Source: Synanceia verrucosa
Taxonomy: Eukaryota; Chordata; Actinopteri; Perciformes; Synanceiidae
Length of the DNA stretch: 64,000 nt
NCBI GenBank assembly: GCA_029721515.1
Contig: CM056550.1
Span: 14,868,906-14,932,905, forward strand
Direction: 5' to 3'
Shown here: piece after piece, positions 1-11,470 of the stretch
Numbering within the stretch: position 1 is the stretch's first letter
Layout of the letters: each line of letters starts with the position of its first letter
Program-made: the position numbers and the translations under genes
The notes under the pieces: model-generated
Told to the model about the DNA's origin: nothing
The model's database searches: none
What the model saw: the letters and a program-made list of their open reading frames with translations, nothing else

Positions 1-1375
1 AGCATTTATAAACTGTAACTTTTATAAAAAAAAAAGTAACTTGATGCACACATGTTAAACTCTATCCTGACAGTAGTACCTCAGAAAGAAGGAAAGGAAG
101 GAAAACAACCAATCAGAGCAGAGCAGCTAATCACTGCTTTACTGGCAAACTAGGCAGCACTGATCAGATAGGATTCAAGTTTCTGCGATGGTAATGCCTC
201 AGATGTTTGTGAGTTAAATCCTTTCTTAACTTATGGATGAAAAATGAATTTCACTTCACTTAACACGTCTTCATCAGCACTCGTACCCTGACTGCCAACA
301 AACACCAAGCACTGCCTTCAACAGGAAGCTGGACAGTTTATTAGTACATCTAATGACCCATGTTTGTCATTTTTCAACATCAGTCTGATGAGTAAAACAT
401 GAATAATTCATGTCCATGTGGTATTAGTGACAGTGAAGAGGAGAAACAGTGTCAGCAGTGTGGTCGTCGTTTCATCGTGTCCTAATTTATGATAAGGTGA
501 CCACACGTCCCTGTTTTTAATGATCAGTAAAATGTCACATTTCAGCGTTTTATGGTTGAGAGAAAAATATGTTGTGTGTTGACCAGAACAACAGATATTA
601 CAGTAACTGGTCTCTAGCGTAATTATTGAGATTCAGTTTACATGATTTTTAAAATGTTATCATCTCAGAAACTTTTCATTTTCACATGGGTGCGTTTCTG
701 TCACCAACACAGTGTCCTGACCCAGTGCAGCACGATGATACTTTAATTAAGATTTTCAGTCCCACCTTGACCCACACGCCTGAACAGAAAGGTCGTTTGC
801 TGTCGTCTTCTTCAGTCCTAACTGACCCTGACTGAACCTTCCTAATGTGACTCCGCTGTAGGAGATGGGATCATAACCCACCGTCCTCACTCCAAGTTCA
901 GCTGAAGCTAATATGACATTTGGGCTGAAAACAGGACTCTGTGTCAAATCAATGCATGCAGCTGTCTGACCTAGATATCTGGCTGCAGGGCTTTTTTCCT
1001 CTCATGTCCCTCTTCCTCCAGAATAACCTCCTTACTTTAAATACAAACTCCAGAGTCCACGCTGGTCTTCTCTTCTTGTCTCTTTTCTGGCCCTTTCCAA
1101 CAACTGAACTGAAAGTCAAACTTAGCTGTACTGTCTGATGGCTTTGAAGAGAGAGTTCCACTTTCAGAGAATTTCACCTGCTGGCCATTCCCTGCATACA
1201 GAGAGCGCCCCCTGCTGGACTGTCTGTTTTGGAAGTAACCAAATTGTCACATGCCTTTCCTGCCGATTCCACCAGTTCCACCAACTACATACATTTAGAG
1301 AAGCCTTCACAATGGCCAGTGGACACATGAGCATATGAGTGTTGTATTAAGATCATCAGTGCTTGTTCTTCTCAC
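1..1375. other. adgra1 intron 2 portion, nothing else recognised
   Basis: This stretch lies 3' of the second adgra1 exon on the minus strand and must be intron if the gene continues past the left edge. I looked on the minus strand for the next expected exon (the first intracellular loop and second helix of the receptor) and found none. The short reading frames have no family features. No clear repeat was recognised. Confidence 0.5.
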
Positions 1376-4300
1376 CTGTGGTGGACAATATAGGTCACGA
1401 TGGAGACGAGCAGGCAGAGCAGCATGACCGCTGTGCAGGCATACACCACTGGATGCAGGTAATCCCCAGGATACGGTGGGAAGGACAGCACTCTCTTCAA
1501 ATCCTGCAAAGTGAACAAACAGAAGAGAACATGAATAATACAAAAGACGGAGAGAAAACTACACACTGTGATCTGAACTGCTTTAGCATCACCACAGTGT
1601 TTTACAGAAGTGTCCAGATGGTCCTGTGTTTGAGCCAATCAGGACTGGCGTTGGTGCCTTTGTCTGCCCCTGTTATTCTGCATAAAAGAATAAATCTCAA
1701 TCTGTACTAGATGTTCAGATCTCATTTCTCTTTGTGTGTTCATCACAGAGCTGGAGTCAGGACTTGGTTAGCCTAGCTTAGCATAAAGGCTAAAAGCAGG
1801 GGGAAACAGCTAGTCTGGTTCTTTTCCAAGTTAAAAATGTCATGTCTGTGTGCTTATCATTTCAGTCTTGTCATTTTGTCTTGTCCCTTCCTGTTTTATT
1901 TTGAAATTAATTGTCTCCCCTTGTGTTTCAGCTTGACAACATCCTGCCCTTTAGTTCTCTGCAGCTGGTGATTGTCGGCCCGCCCCTGATTGTCTCCAGC
2001 TGTTCTCCATTATCTAGTGTATTTATGTCTGCGTCTCCCCTAGTCATGTGCCAGTACGTCTTGTGTCTTCATGCCAAGTCTCCCAGCCCTTCTTCACGTC
2101 ATCACTTCGTCCCACGTCAGGTTCCCCCCTCGTCATTTGAGCTGTCCTTCCTTTGTCACTTTGTTTGTTTCCCATGTGCTTGTCTGTCAGTGTAGATAGT
2201 CTTCTGTGTTTGAGGTTTTTTCTGTAGTTTAATGCGTTCCTCGCCCTTTTGGTGAGCGTCCTTTGTTATAGTTAGTTTGCCCACAGATCCTCACCTTTGT
2301 GAGTGTTTTTTGTTAATATTTGAAGTCCCTTTTTCCTCACCTTTTGTGAGTGTTTTCTGTTCTTACATTTGTATATTCTATTTGTTCTTGTATTTCCTGT
2401 TTGATAAAAATTAGTAATAGTCAGGGTGTGTTTTTTGTTGTAACTTTGATAGCCTTCCTTGTGTTTATTTGTAATTTTGATAGCCTGCTTTGCAGCCTTT
2501 TCTCTTCCCTTTCCAGATCGTCAGGTTAGAGTGCTCATGCCTCCCTGTACCATGTGTTTTTGTTCTGTTTAACAAATCCTTATTTGATACTTTGGTTTTG
2601 TCGAATCATGCATTTAGGTTCATTCTCCTGTTGCGAAGCCAGGTTCTTACAAAATCCATCTACGAATACCTCTGAAGCTCACTGATTAACATGTTGTGAG
2701 GAAAATGATAGTTTTGACATTCCTGTTCACACTGACTTTTTCCAAACAAACCAGAGGAAAAAACTACAGCTCCAAACTGTGTTCACACATAGCAGGGTAT
2801 TTTGATAAACGAATATTTCCTTCCCTCCGTTTTTGAGCACACATCACTGTTTTCAAAAAAGGTTTCGTTCACATTAACCTGCGTAACTATGCTGTCGAGA
2901 GCCATCATAACTACGGCAAGCCAATGAGCGACAGTGTAGGAAGAAGGAGAAAGCCATGCAGCCAATCAGAAGCCTCATGGACAACAAGGACTACCACGAG
3001 CGACTTCCTGTTCCTCCGAGCCCGAATACGTCTCTGCTCCTGTACGTACAGTAATAGAGGAGCTTAAAAGGTGCTTACATCAACACAAATGATACTGATA
3101 CCCAGAATGCTTGACTGCTCATCAACTACAACACAAAAAAAAATCACACTTTTGGTGCGTAGATTTCCTAAAACTCAGTTTTTCTCAGTTTACATTCAAA
3201 CGCGAAACCAGAGTTTTCCCTAAATCTGCACTTTTGCCGGCGCTTTTTAGGAGGAATCGTACTCAGATGCAAAATCGTTGTTTGTGTATAAATGAAAAGC
3301 ACAAATGAAGGGAAAGTCTCTGTTTTTACAAATACCCGTGCATGTGTAAACAGGCTTTCACTCTCTATGCATATATCTCAATCTGGAAAAGAAAGCACAG
3401 GTCCCATAAGAACAACCTAAAGCGCTGAAGCCTCCACTGACACTGATGCTAAGATGCTGTTAATTATCAAAGCGCTTTAAGAATGCTTTTAAATTAAGAT
3501 AATCACACGTCCTAAACTGCTAACATCTGTGCCAACATCTATGCTAACACCTACACTAGCATCTATGCCAACATCTATGCTAACACTTACATGAACATCT
3601 ATGCTAACGTCTATGCTAACCCCTACACTAACATCTGTGCTAACATTTTTGCTAACAGCTGCACAAACATCTATGCTAACCCGTACACTAACATCTGTGC
3701 TAACATTTTTGCTAACAGCTGTGTTAACATTTTTGCTAACAGCTGCACAAACATCTATGCTAACACTTACATGAACATCTATGCTAACATCTATGCTAAC
3801 CCCTACACTAACATCTGTGCTAACATTTTTGCTAACAGCTGCACTAACATCTATGCTAACCCCTACACTAACATCTGTGCTAACATTTTGCTAACAGCTG
3901 CACTAACATCTGTGCTAACATTTTTGCTAACAGCTGCACTAACATCTATACTAACCCCTACACTAACATCTGTTCTAACATTTTTGCTAACAGCTGCACT
4001 AACATCTATGCTAACCCCTACACTAACATCTATGCTAACCCGTACACTAACATCTGTGCTAACATTTTTGCTAACAGCTGCACTAACATCTATGCTAACC
4101 CGTACACTAACATCTGTGCTAACATTTTTGCTAACAGCTGCACTAACATCTATGCTAACCCGTACACTAACATCTGTGCTAACATTTTTGCTAACAGCTG
4201 CACTAACATCTATGCTAACCCCTACACTAACATCTGTTCTAACATTTTTGCTAACAGCTGCACTAACATCTATGCTAACCCCTACACTAACATCTGTTCT

Positions 4301-7300
4301 AACATTTTTGCTAACAGCTGCACTAACATCTATGCTAACCAGTACACTAACATCTGTGCTAACATTTTTGCTAACAGCTGCACTAACATCTATGCTAACC
4401 CGTACACTAACATCTGTGCTAACATTTTTGCTAACAGCTGCACTAACATCTATGCTAACCCGTACACTAACATCTGTGCTAACATTTTTGCTAACAGCTG
4501 CACTAACATCTATGCTAACCCCTACACTAACATCTGTTCTAACATTTTTGCTAACAGCTGCACTAACATCTATGCTAACCAGTACACTAACATCTGTGCT
4601 AACATTTTTGCTAACAGCTGCACTAACATCTATGCTAACCCGTACACTAACATCTGTGCTAACATGCAGCTTTACTCATGCTAGTCAGAAGGTAGTGATG
4701 GACAAACGAAGCTTCATGGAGCACTTGTGATATTTCGATACTCCTCTAGATGGCACTCTTGGTTTAAAGAATAATGCTAGTGTGATGGAATTTAACATCA
4801 CCAGTGCTTCATGAAACCTGCAGACTTGTATGACTGTGCTGCATGTTTCCATGTTTCCTGCTCTAGCAGTTACTCACACCTCTTTCAGTATAACTGGATC
4901 TGCTGACATAAAATGCCCTGTGCGTTATCCTTACTATGTGAATGATCATCATTGCACTGTGTAAAGCCATCCCTCTCACCTCTCAGTCATTGCGCTGCTT
5001 ACTGTAGTCGTAGTGTTGACATCACTGTCTTAAAATAACTCGGCGCACATCATTAAACATGTAAAACATGGTAACAGTGTCTCCTGAAATCATCATAAGT
5101 TCATTCTGGACAATCTTCCTCATAATAATGTGGACCAGTTCCATCACTGATTCATCGTTATATCATTTTATGTTAATCAATTAACCGTTTGTTTGAAAAT
5201 GTTACACGTGAAGTGAAAATGTCTCCCACAGTTTCCCCAAGGTGACGCTGCCGAGTCCAAAGACGAGCAGCACACATTCATATGTGAACAGCTTAAACCT
5301 GCTCATGATGGTCTTTTTACTTTCAAAATGACTTGGCAAGGTTGCATTTGTTGATTTTTGAATACTTCTCCATCCATTGGCATTAAGCTGCAGTCTGTAC
5401 TGTATGTGAAGGCAAACTTTCATCTTTTTTCTAAGTCCATATTTGAGTGTGTTTCCATTGACACACACCCTGCAGACACACAGAGCAGCATTATCAGATC
5501 ACACTGATGGTTTTCCAATTCAAATTAAAAGCCAGGCCGAAACCTCTTCAGAAACCAGTAGCTGTCCAACAGAGAGCTCATGATAACCATACCAAGCTTC
5601 ATGTCTGCAGCAAATAACCAGAGATAAAATGTTACTCTGCAACCCTCAAATCCAAAACCAAATACACAGATTCCCAATTGTGATCGTCAGTGATGATGGG
5701 TGCTGGAAAACAGGATGACAAGAGCGCAGTAAAGTTGTGAGGGATAAAAAATAAGAGCTGAATGTGATTAAACGCTCCATGGAGCCTGTGGATTTATCAC
5801 CACGGGTAACAGCTGTCATTTTTCCATCGTTAATATACACATTTTAAACGATGAACACATTATCAGAAGTGATGACAATCTTTTTTTATCAAGCTGCTCA
5901 TTATTTCAGCACCATAAATGATCTACTGCTACCACTGATAACACATTTACACTTGTTCTTCCCTCTGGACTGCTTTTCATTGGGCTGGTATTTCTTCTTG
6001 CCTCCTAGTTCTTCACTGACTAAATGTCTGTGTCTCATGTTCGTACTCTGTGCATGTTAGCATGACAGTGTCATCATGCATTAATGATTTTTGGCCATTT
6101 CGAGCCCATTTCTCACTAGTTTTGTGGTCGGTCTCAGCTTAATAAGTCGCTCCTCTTGAGGAGGACTGCCCAGACAGCATTTCATTTCTTTTTGTTTAGG
6201 CTTCTGGAGCGTCTAGCCATTTCTGGGTTCTTCTACTTTTTCTAATTAATATTTTGATGTAACGTATGTCATGTATGGACGTACAGTGAGCACTGAGGTC
6301 TCATCAGAGCATCAAGCTGTACAGTGTGAACACATGAATCCTGAGCTACAGACTATTGAACTCTGTGATTTAGTCAAACAATTTGAGTACAACCATTGAT
6401 AATATCGCACAGAGTCTGCAAGCATGTGAGTGAGGGCTTCTCCAAATGTTCACCTAGTCCTTTAACTCTTTGAGTACCATTGACGTAATAATACGTCAAA
6501 GTGTTTTTTTGGCAGCGGGTCACCGATCATGCCCTCCTGCAGCCTGTGAGTAATGCTGGGGCTTCTGGGAGATGTAGTCAGAGCATAAAGAGGCGGTATA
6601 CACCACAGAGATCAAAACAGGAAGTGGAGACGATCGAGATTAGAGAGCAAAACAAACAGAATGTGGAGAAAAAGTGGTGATTTTGGTGAAAGTGTCCTCT
6701 ACTCTACCTCTGATAAAACAAGAATGGAACAAGGTAAAAACAAACATTTTTTTCATGATGAAATAGAGAGTCTCTTCTTTCATTTGAGCTATTCACTGTT
6801 TTCAGAGACATAGTACTAAATATTCTGTGGGTCTAGAAATATGACTGAAAATGGAACGAGGCACTAGAACAAGACACTTTTTGGTTGCATGAGGCTACTG
6901 TAGCAACGAACACATTGCATGAAGTGTGAATCACTGCATTGGCATCACTCTTATTGAAGCTCAGATGGCTTAGCTGTGGAGGAGGTTTAGAGAAAGTGAC
7001 TCATACAGTCAGTGATGTGCATCTCCTGGACGCTTCTAGACAGATCTATTCCCTCGTGCTAAAGGCGAAACGTGCCTTCAAACAGCAGAGAGCTCTTCTC
7101 CTTTCCCGCACTGGAACACACTCCTTCATGTGCATAATTAAAAAAGCTGAGAGGATTCCTGTGGAGGCAGGAACCCAGAGATAACTTGGCTCCGTCTCCA
7201 TGACAGCGTCAACTCGCTTTCCCTTTGTGTTATGAGGCCTTGTATTTTAGAGACACTGTCATGTCTTCCTCCTCTCATCGCTCTCTCTCTCTCTCCAGGA

Positions 7301-9231
7301 CAGCATGCTCTCTCATCACGCTCCACTGAACAACCCATCTATTAGACAAAGCATGACTGATTAAAACCTTTGCAGATCCCATAAAATGAAAAAATACAGG
7401 CATGCACAGCAGCAGCAGCAGAGATCTGTGTGCACTACACTCCACTTATCGCAGATAAATTATTACAGAATTTAAGAGCACCTTAGCTTTCCACCAGCAG
7501 AAACAAGTTCAAATAACCAAAAGCCTGGATCCATTTCTGTGAGAGGATTATCAATCCTGAGTGCCTCCAACACGTCTCATTGGATCAAGGACGTCCTGAG
7601 CTGATGATGTGTTGGATGAACTCAGACTAGAACATGTTCATCACAATTAGATTCAAATCAAAGCACAACGTGCATTTTTCTGCTGCTATGCACCTTATGT
7701 CAAATGCAATTTAAGTGTTAAAGTATACAGCTACAAGCTAAGCATGCTAGTGCAGCTTGTCAGACAGATGCTAATGCTAACAGTCTCCACAGACCCTAAC
7801 TGAGCTCAAATATAACTGAGCTATGCATTTTTGTGGTTATACACTTTATTATAATGTGCTGTAGATTTTGTGCATGCATGCATTTCCACATGTTTCTGTA
7901 CGGAGTGAAGTTAGCTCCTACCTCCAGACCTAAACGACCTCCTCTGGATTCAAAATAAATAATAAGAAAAATAAGTCAAGTTCAGAAGGGAACTTTCTTT
8001 GTATTCATTTAATTCCCAATCAAGATACTCAGCTACACAACTGATTTGCTTTGTTAACATGATCTGAAAAAACTGTTGTGAAATGCAAAACTGTAGAATT
8101 TCAAATGTCCAATACAAATGTGATTTATTGTGTATCGTTATATTACTTATATTGTTGGTTTTGCACTAGATAGCATTTTTGCACTGTCGATACTTTTTAA
8201 ATATTTTATATCTCCTTAATTTTCCCAATGTTTATGGCAACTGTTTCCTTCCTTCCTCCTTCTAAAGAAATTCCTTCAGGATGAATAAAGTTATCTTATC
8301 TTAACTAACTGAGCTCAGCAAATTTATTATGAATCTTAAAATAATAAGCAATTTCTATGCTTTCCCATGACATCAGGTTGAGAACATCACTGGCCTCCAT
8401 GTACAGTAAATAAATTTATTTTGATGTATTTTATAAATACTTTTAAAATATTTTACATGAAATTTTATTTATAAATTTGATTTTATTCATGTATTATTAT
8501 CATGATTATTTCTATTCAGCGTCGATAATAAAACCACCACTGTCTGTCTAGTCCTGTCCTGCTCGTCTTGTCCATCTTGTCTTGTTAGCCTTGTATGTCA
8601 AATGTCTTTTTCATTTGTCTTTCTATTGTATATCTACTTTTTGTGTAAATAAGTAAACTTGGCATCATTTGGTCAAAACAAAAAAAAAAATGATTTCAGG
8701 CCACAGACTCTGCTGGGTAAAAGAGATGGAACTCCATGACGACTGTCCTACATGCTTCAGTGTGCAGCTGGTGCTCAGTTCATTTTTTTCCTTCCTGTTC
8801 CTAAGATAGTCGGAGTGGCCATTGGCTGAGTAGTTCTCTGCTGGTAACGAGTGAGGCTGAACTGATGTGGCCCCAAAGAACGGACCCTTAAAAAGATCCT
8901 GTGCAAAACTGAAACTGATAGAAACAGACACCACCTGTCTGTCTATCTATCTATCTATCTGTGTATCTATCTATCTATCTATCTATCTGTCTGTGTATCT
9001 ATCTATCTATCTATCTGTGTATCTATCTATCTATCTATCTATCTATCTGTCTGTGTATCTATCTATCTATCTATCTGTGTATCTATCTATCTATCTATCT
9101 ATCTCTCTATCTATCTGTCTGTGTATGTATCTATCTATCTATCTGTGTATCTATCTATCTATCTGTGTATCTATCTATCTATCTATCTATCTATCTGTGT
9201 ATCTATCTATCTATCTATCTATCTATCTGTG

Positions 9232-9264
<33 letters not shown>

Positions 9265-9935
9265 GTCTGTGTATCTATCTATCTATCTATCTGTGTATCT
9301 ATCTATCTATCTATCTGTGTATCTATCTATCTATCTTATGCTGTTTGCATGATCGATGAACAAATTACTCCATAATCTGAGTCAAATGTACAACAAAAGT
9401 GAGCAGAAAGGACCAACTGGTGTAATGTGTGAACAGAAGCAATACATTACACATTAATAAATAAAATAAAATGATTGCACAGGTTAGGCTTGCAGTGTTA
9501 TTGCACTTTGACTGATCACTGGGAGCAATGGAATAAAATAAAATAAGACCAGTGTATTAGAAACAGTGTAAGAGCAGATAGAAATAATTACACATTGTTA
9601 ATGAGAGAATGGGAGGAAAATCAGATGTTCTGCCTTAACAATGAGTATTAATATTGCACATGAATCTATTTGTTTATTGCACATAAACAATGTTGTGTTG
9701 TTGGATGTGTGCATGTACCAAATACTCCTTAATAACTAACGGACACGGAGCAAATGGCAGACAGCAGTTAGTATAATAACATAAATCCACAGTGGGTGTC
9801 AGTCCTCTATCCTCAGTTCCAGCAGCATCTTGCAGCTTTTGGTTGAAAAACTATTATTAATATGTGTGCAGCAGGAGTGTCTGTGTGGTACATTAGGTAA
9901 CATTAGGTATGAGAAAAAAAACTGCATCTTACCAT
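1376..9935 (-). CDS. adgra1: Adhesion G protein-coupled receptor A1, N-terminal exons (partial)
   Basis: Two exons of an orphan adhesion GPCR (GPR123/ADGRA1) that in vertebrates is expressed mainly in brain. The initiator ATG is at 9935-9933 and sits directly against a splice donor (ATG|GTAAGA). The second exon is 1503-1376, with acceptor TTTGCAG and donor CACAG|GTGAG. Spliced, the protein begins M-DLKRVLSFPPYPGDYLHPV and continues into the first transmembrane helix (about residues 18-41), ending in a VTYIVHH loop. This matches the short extracellular start of the ADGRA1 subtype as I remember it, rather than ADGRA2 or ADGRA3. The second exon is 128 bp and ends in phase 2. The other six helices and the tail must lie beyond the left edge. 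The intron between the two exons is about 8.4 kb and full of repeats. The second exon is secure; the first-exon assignment is inference from the frame and from the known M-D-L-K start. Confidence 0.8.
1738..1835 (+). repeat. SINE-like interspersed repeat fragment
   Basis: The stretch with TTAGCCTAGCTTAGCATAAA followed by AAGCAGGGGGAAACAGCTAG matches a very common teleost interspersed repeat, recognised from memory. It lies upstream of the second adgra1 exon, in intron 1. Confidence 0.5.
1838..2680 (+). repeat. T-rich interspersed repeat, family R1, copy 1
   Basis: A T-rich element beginning near TGTCATGTCTGTGTGCTT and containing CCTGTTTTATTTTGAAATTA and GATTGTCTCCAGCTGTT. The same blocks occur in reverse complement at 30150-30880 (intron 1 of bphl copy B), and a more diverged version lies at 38434-39298. 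No coding capacity or terminal repeats were identified, so the class is open. Confidence 0.6.
2770..3518. other. Unassigned intronic sequence, possibly an old DNA transposon
   Basis: No gene. The phrases about TTCACATTAACCTGCGT and GTGTAAACAGG resemble motifs of old non-autonomous DNA transposons in fish, but no pair of terminal repeats could be found. Treat as unassigned. Confidence 0.2.
3519..4665. repeat. 60-bp higher-order minisatellite built from 12-bp monomers
   Basis: About 18 units of 60 bp, each made of five related 12-bp monomers of the form CTAAC + 7 bases: CTAACATCTATG, CTAACCCCTACA, CTAACATCTGTG, CTAACATTTTTG and CTAACAGCTGCA. The right part (about 3960-4665) is strictly in register with a 60-bp period. 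The left part is less ordered and shows monomer-level rearrangements. Because 60 is a multiple of three, a 379-codon frame runs through it, but it is only repeat translation, and one unit near 3885-3890 lacks a T, which shifts the frame without constraint. Confidence 0.93.
4666..6461. other. Intronic DNA, nothing recognised
   Basis: No exon, RNA gene or clear repeat recognised. Several short reading frames are present on both strands, without family features or splice sites that fit. Confidence 0.4.
6462..6885 (+). mobile_element. piggyBac-like MITE (family M1), copy 1, 3'-truncated
   Basis: Begins with TTAA followed by CTCTTTGAGTACCATTGACG and the subterminal near-palindrome GACGTAATAATACGTC. 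The body is nearly identical to the copies at 20663 and 53439 (GAAGTGGAGACGATCGAGAT; ATGACTGAAAATGGA). The right terminal inverted repeat is missing; similarity fades near 6885. TTAA targets are typical of the piggyBac superfamily. Confidence 0.75.
6886..8261. other. Intronic DNA, nothing recognised
   Basis: No gene seen. A short CT run lies near 7277-7296. AT-rich sequence lacking recognisable exons. Confidence 0.4.
8262..8308 (+). mobile_element. LINE 3'-end remnant
   Basis: AAATTCCTTCAGGATGAATA followed by AAG and short TTATC repeats is the usual 3' terminus of fish L2-type LINE copies (recognised from memory). Only the tail is present, as expected for 5'-truncated insertion. Confidence 0.55.
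8935..9336. repeat. CTAT tetranucleotide microsatellite
   Basis: About 400 bp of (CTAT)n interrupted regularly by CTGT and CTGTGTAT. It is open in all three frames, giving spurious Ser-Ile-Tyr-Leu polypeptides. It lies in adgra1 intron 1. Confidence 0.97.
9337..9932. other. Intronic DNA next to adgra1 exon 1
   Basis: AT-rich, with AATAAAATAAAATA runs. No gene or recognised repeat. It ends at the donor of adgra1 exon 1 (9932-9931). Confidence 0.4.
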
Positions 9936-10431
9936 TAGCTCTGGTGGAGTTACACTGGACTTGTGAAGCTCTGCTCTCTCCTGGAGGCCCCTGCTGCTGG
10001 CCCCCTACCCTGGGCCCTCCGGCTCCATGTAGAGGATTTGTGAACCAGGTCGGTGTGTTTCCTCCAACACTGCCGCTGCAGCGGAGGACGGTCAGACCGC
10101 AGACCGGTGCTCTTCCTCCAGCTCGGCTCCATGCACAGCACGGCCTCTGGGTCTCTGCTCCATCTCTGCACGGCAGCACTGAGCAGGGAAACAAGCGGAA
10201 GACTCATCACAGCCAGCAGCCCGCATGACCACGTGACACAGGAGAGTGGGCGGTGGGGCGGCTGATGGATCACCATCATCAGGATGCAGCGGAACCGCTT
10301 CAAATCAGACTATTCTGCGGAGCTCCAGCTGTGATTTTTTCACTTATCTTTCCATTTTGCTAAATTATTGAGCTCATTACAAAAACGAATAGAACAACGA
10401 TATTTTGTGAAAAGGAACGGGCTGCTTTACC
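9933..10431 (-). other. adgra1: adgra1 5' untranslated region with upstream reading frames
   Basis: The minus-strand DNA before the adgra1 ATG is GC-rich. It holds a small upstream frame (MEQRPRGRAV..., 23 codons) and a 117-codon frame (10303-9950) that stops 15 bases before the adgra1 ATG. A good donor (CCGCAG|GTAAAG) at 10431 suggests an even more 5' noncoding exon, with a poor candidate acceptor near 10331. The extent of the leader is inferred; whether the upstream frames are translated cannot be told. Confidence 0.45.
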
Positions 10432-10739
10432 TGCGGTGGCGTCTTCTTCTCTGAGCTGAGTGGGTCCAGACCTTCAGTCCAGGTCACTGAATGAAGCGCT
10501 CTGTTTGCCTGGAACGTGACGTAAAGGGGCGGAGGCTGTGACGTGTCATGTGTCAAACAGCAGCAGGTGGAGGCAGGTTGTGGAGCTCAGGAAGGGTAAC
10601 CCACAAGTTGTGAATCTGTGAAAACTGGCGCGAGACAGTGGAGAGGTGCTCGAGCGCCACCCCGACTGTATCTGTGCACGCGCCTGAATTATTTCGCGGT
10701 TTGACAGGGCGTTGCCATGGTAACCACAGGAGCGTCAAC
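10432..10739. promoter_or_regulatory. Probable bidirectional CpG-rich promoter, adgra1 / cfap119-like
   Basis: The space between the adgra1 leader (minus) and the cfap119-like start codon (plus, 10740) contains a CRE-like TGACGTAA at 10517-10524, a GC box GGGGCGG at 10526-10532, another GTGACGTG shortly after, and an X-box at 10711-10724. There is no good TATA box. A head-to-head pair only about 0.3 kb apart suggests shared regulation. Confidence 0.6.
10711..10724. promoter_or_regulatory. RFX X-box
   Basis: GTTGCCATGGTAAC, a near-perfect palindrome fitting the RFX consensus (RYYNYY N1-3 RRNRAC), lies 15 bases before the start codon of the cfap119-like gene. RFX factors drive ciliary genes in vertebrates, which agrees with the predicted product. 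Confidence 0.8.
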
Positions 10740-11400
10740 ATGTCCGGAGGAGTTACGGGTCGTGAGAGCAACAAGCTCCAGGTAGCGTTAAAAACTGACC
10801 GTTGTTGTGACGTTTAAGTGACATAAATAGAGTCTGTTTGTCTTTTATCTTTCTAGAAAGAGGAAGCTGTCTTCCTCCAGTGGGAAGCTTCGCCACCTGA
10901 ACACATCCAGGAGCTGCTGAGGAAAACCAGGGATGAACTTCCGCAGTGAGTACACTCCTGTTCCTAGCAACGAGCTAGCTCCTAAACTTAGCCGGATACA
11001 GCTGCGTCCCTGACGACTGGGACCGGAAGTGATGGGAAGTCCTGCTCTTTACAGAGATCCGGCTCTTTTGACTCAGCTCCCAAACAAGAGCCGGCTCTTT
11101 CGACTCCCGAACTTTTTTTGGGTTTCTCTTACCAGTTACATGGATCTATATTTTTACCATCCACATTGCGCACTTCCATTGTTGTGTGACGTTTCTGAGT
11201 GGCAGTGCGTTGGATATTGTTTTCTGAGTTGTCTGGAGCAAAAAGTAAACAAAAAGGTGTTGTTCAAATTTGGACAAAGTATTCAGGAATGACTTACCTG
11301 ACAGAATGATATTAGTATATGACCGCAGTCGGGTATTAGTCTTATATGTTTTTATTACATTTCATTACAAAAACATATTGAGTATACAGCTACTGGGGTC

Positions 11401-11470
<70 letters not shown>

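Noticed and set aside
3591..4730. A 379-codon open frame of Ala, Asn, Leu and Thr repeats
   Set aside because: It is the translation of the 60-bp tandem array; the unit is a multiple of three, so frames stay open. A one-base loss inside shifts the repeat phase with no sign of constraint, and no splice or promoter context fits.
5202..5468. An 88-codon minus-strand frame with a basic start
   Set aside because: No similarity to a known family, no splice signals and no promoter; the length is within chance for AT-rich intron.
8867..9375. Ser-Ile-Tyr-Leu repeat proteins
   Set aside because: Translation of the CTAT microsatellite in all frames.
9799..10194. A 131-codon minus-strand frame across adgra1 exon 1
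   Set aside because: It reads through a strong splice donor into intron, its composition is that of a GC-rich leader, and it is out of frame with the receptor ATG.
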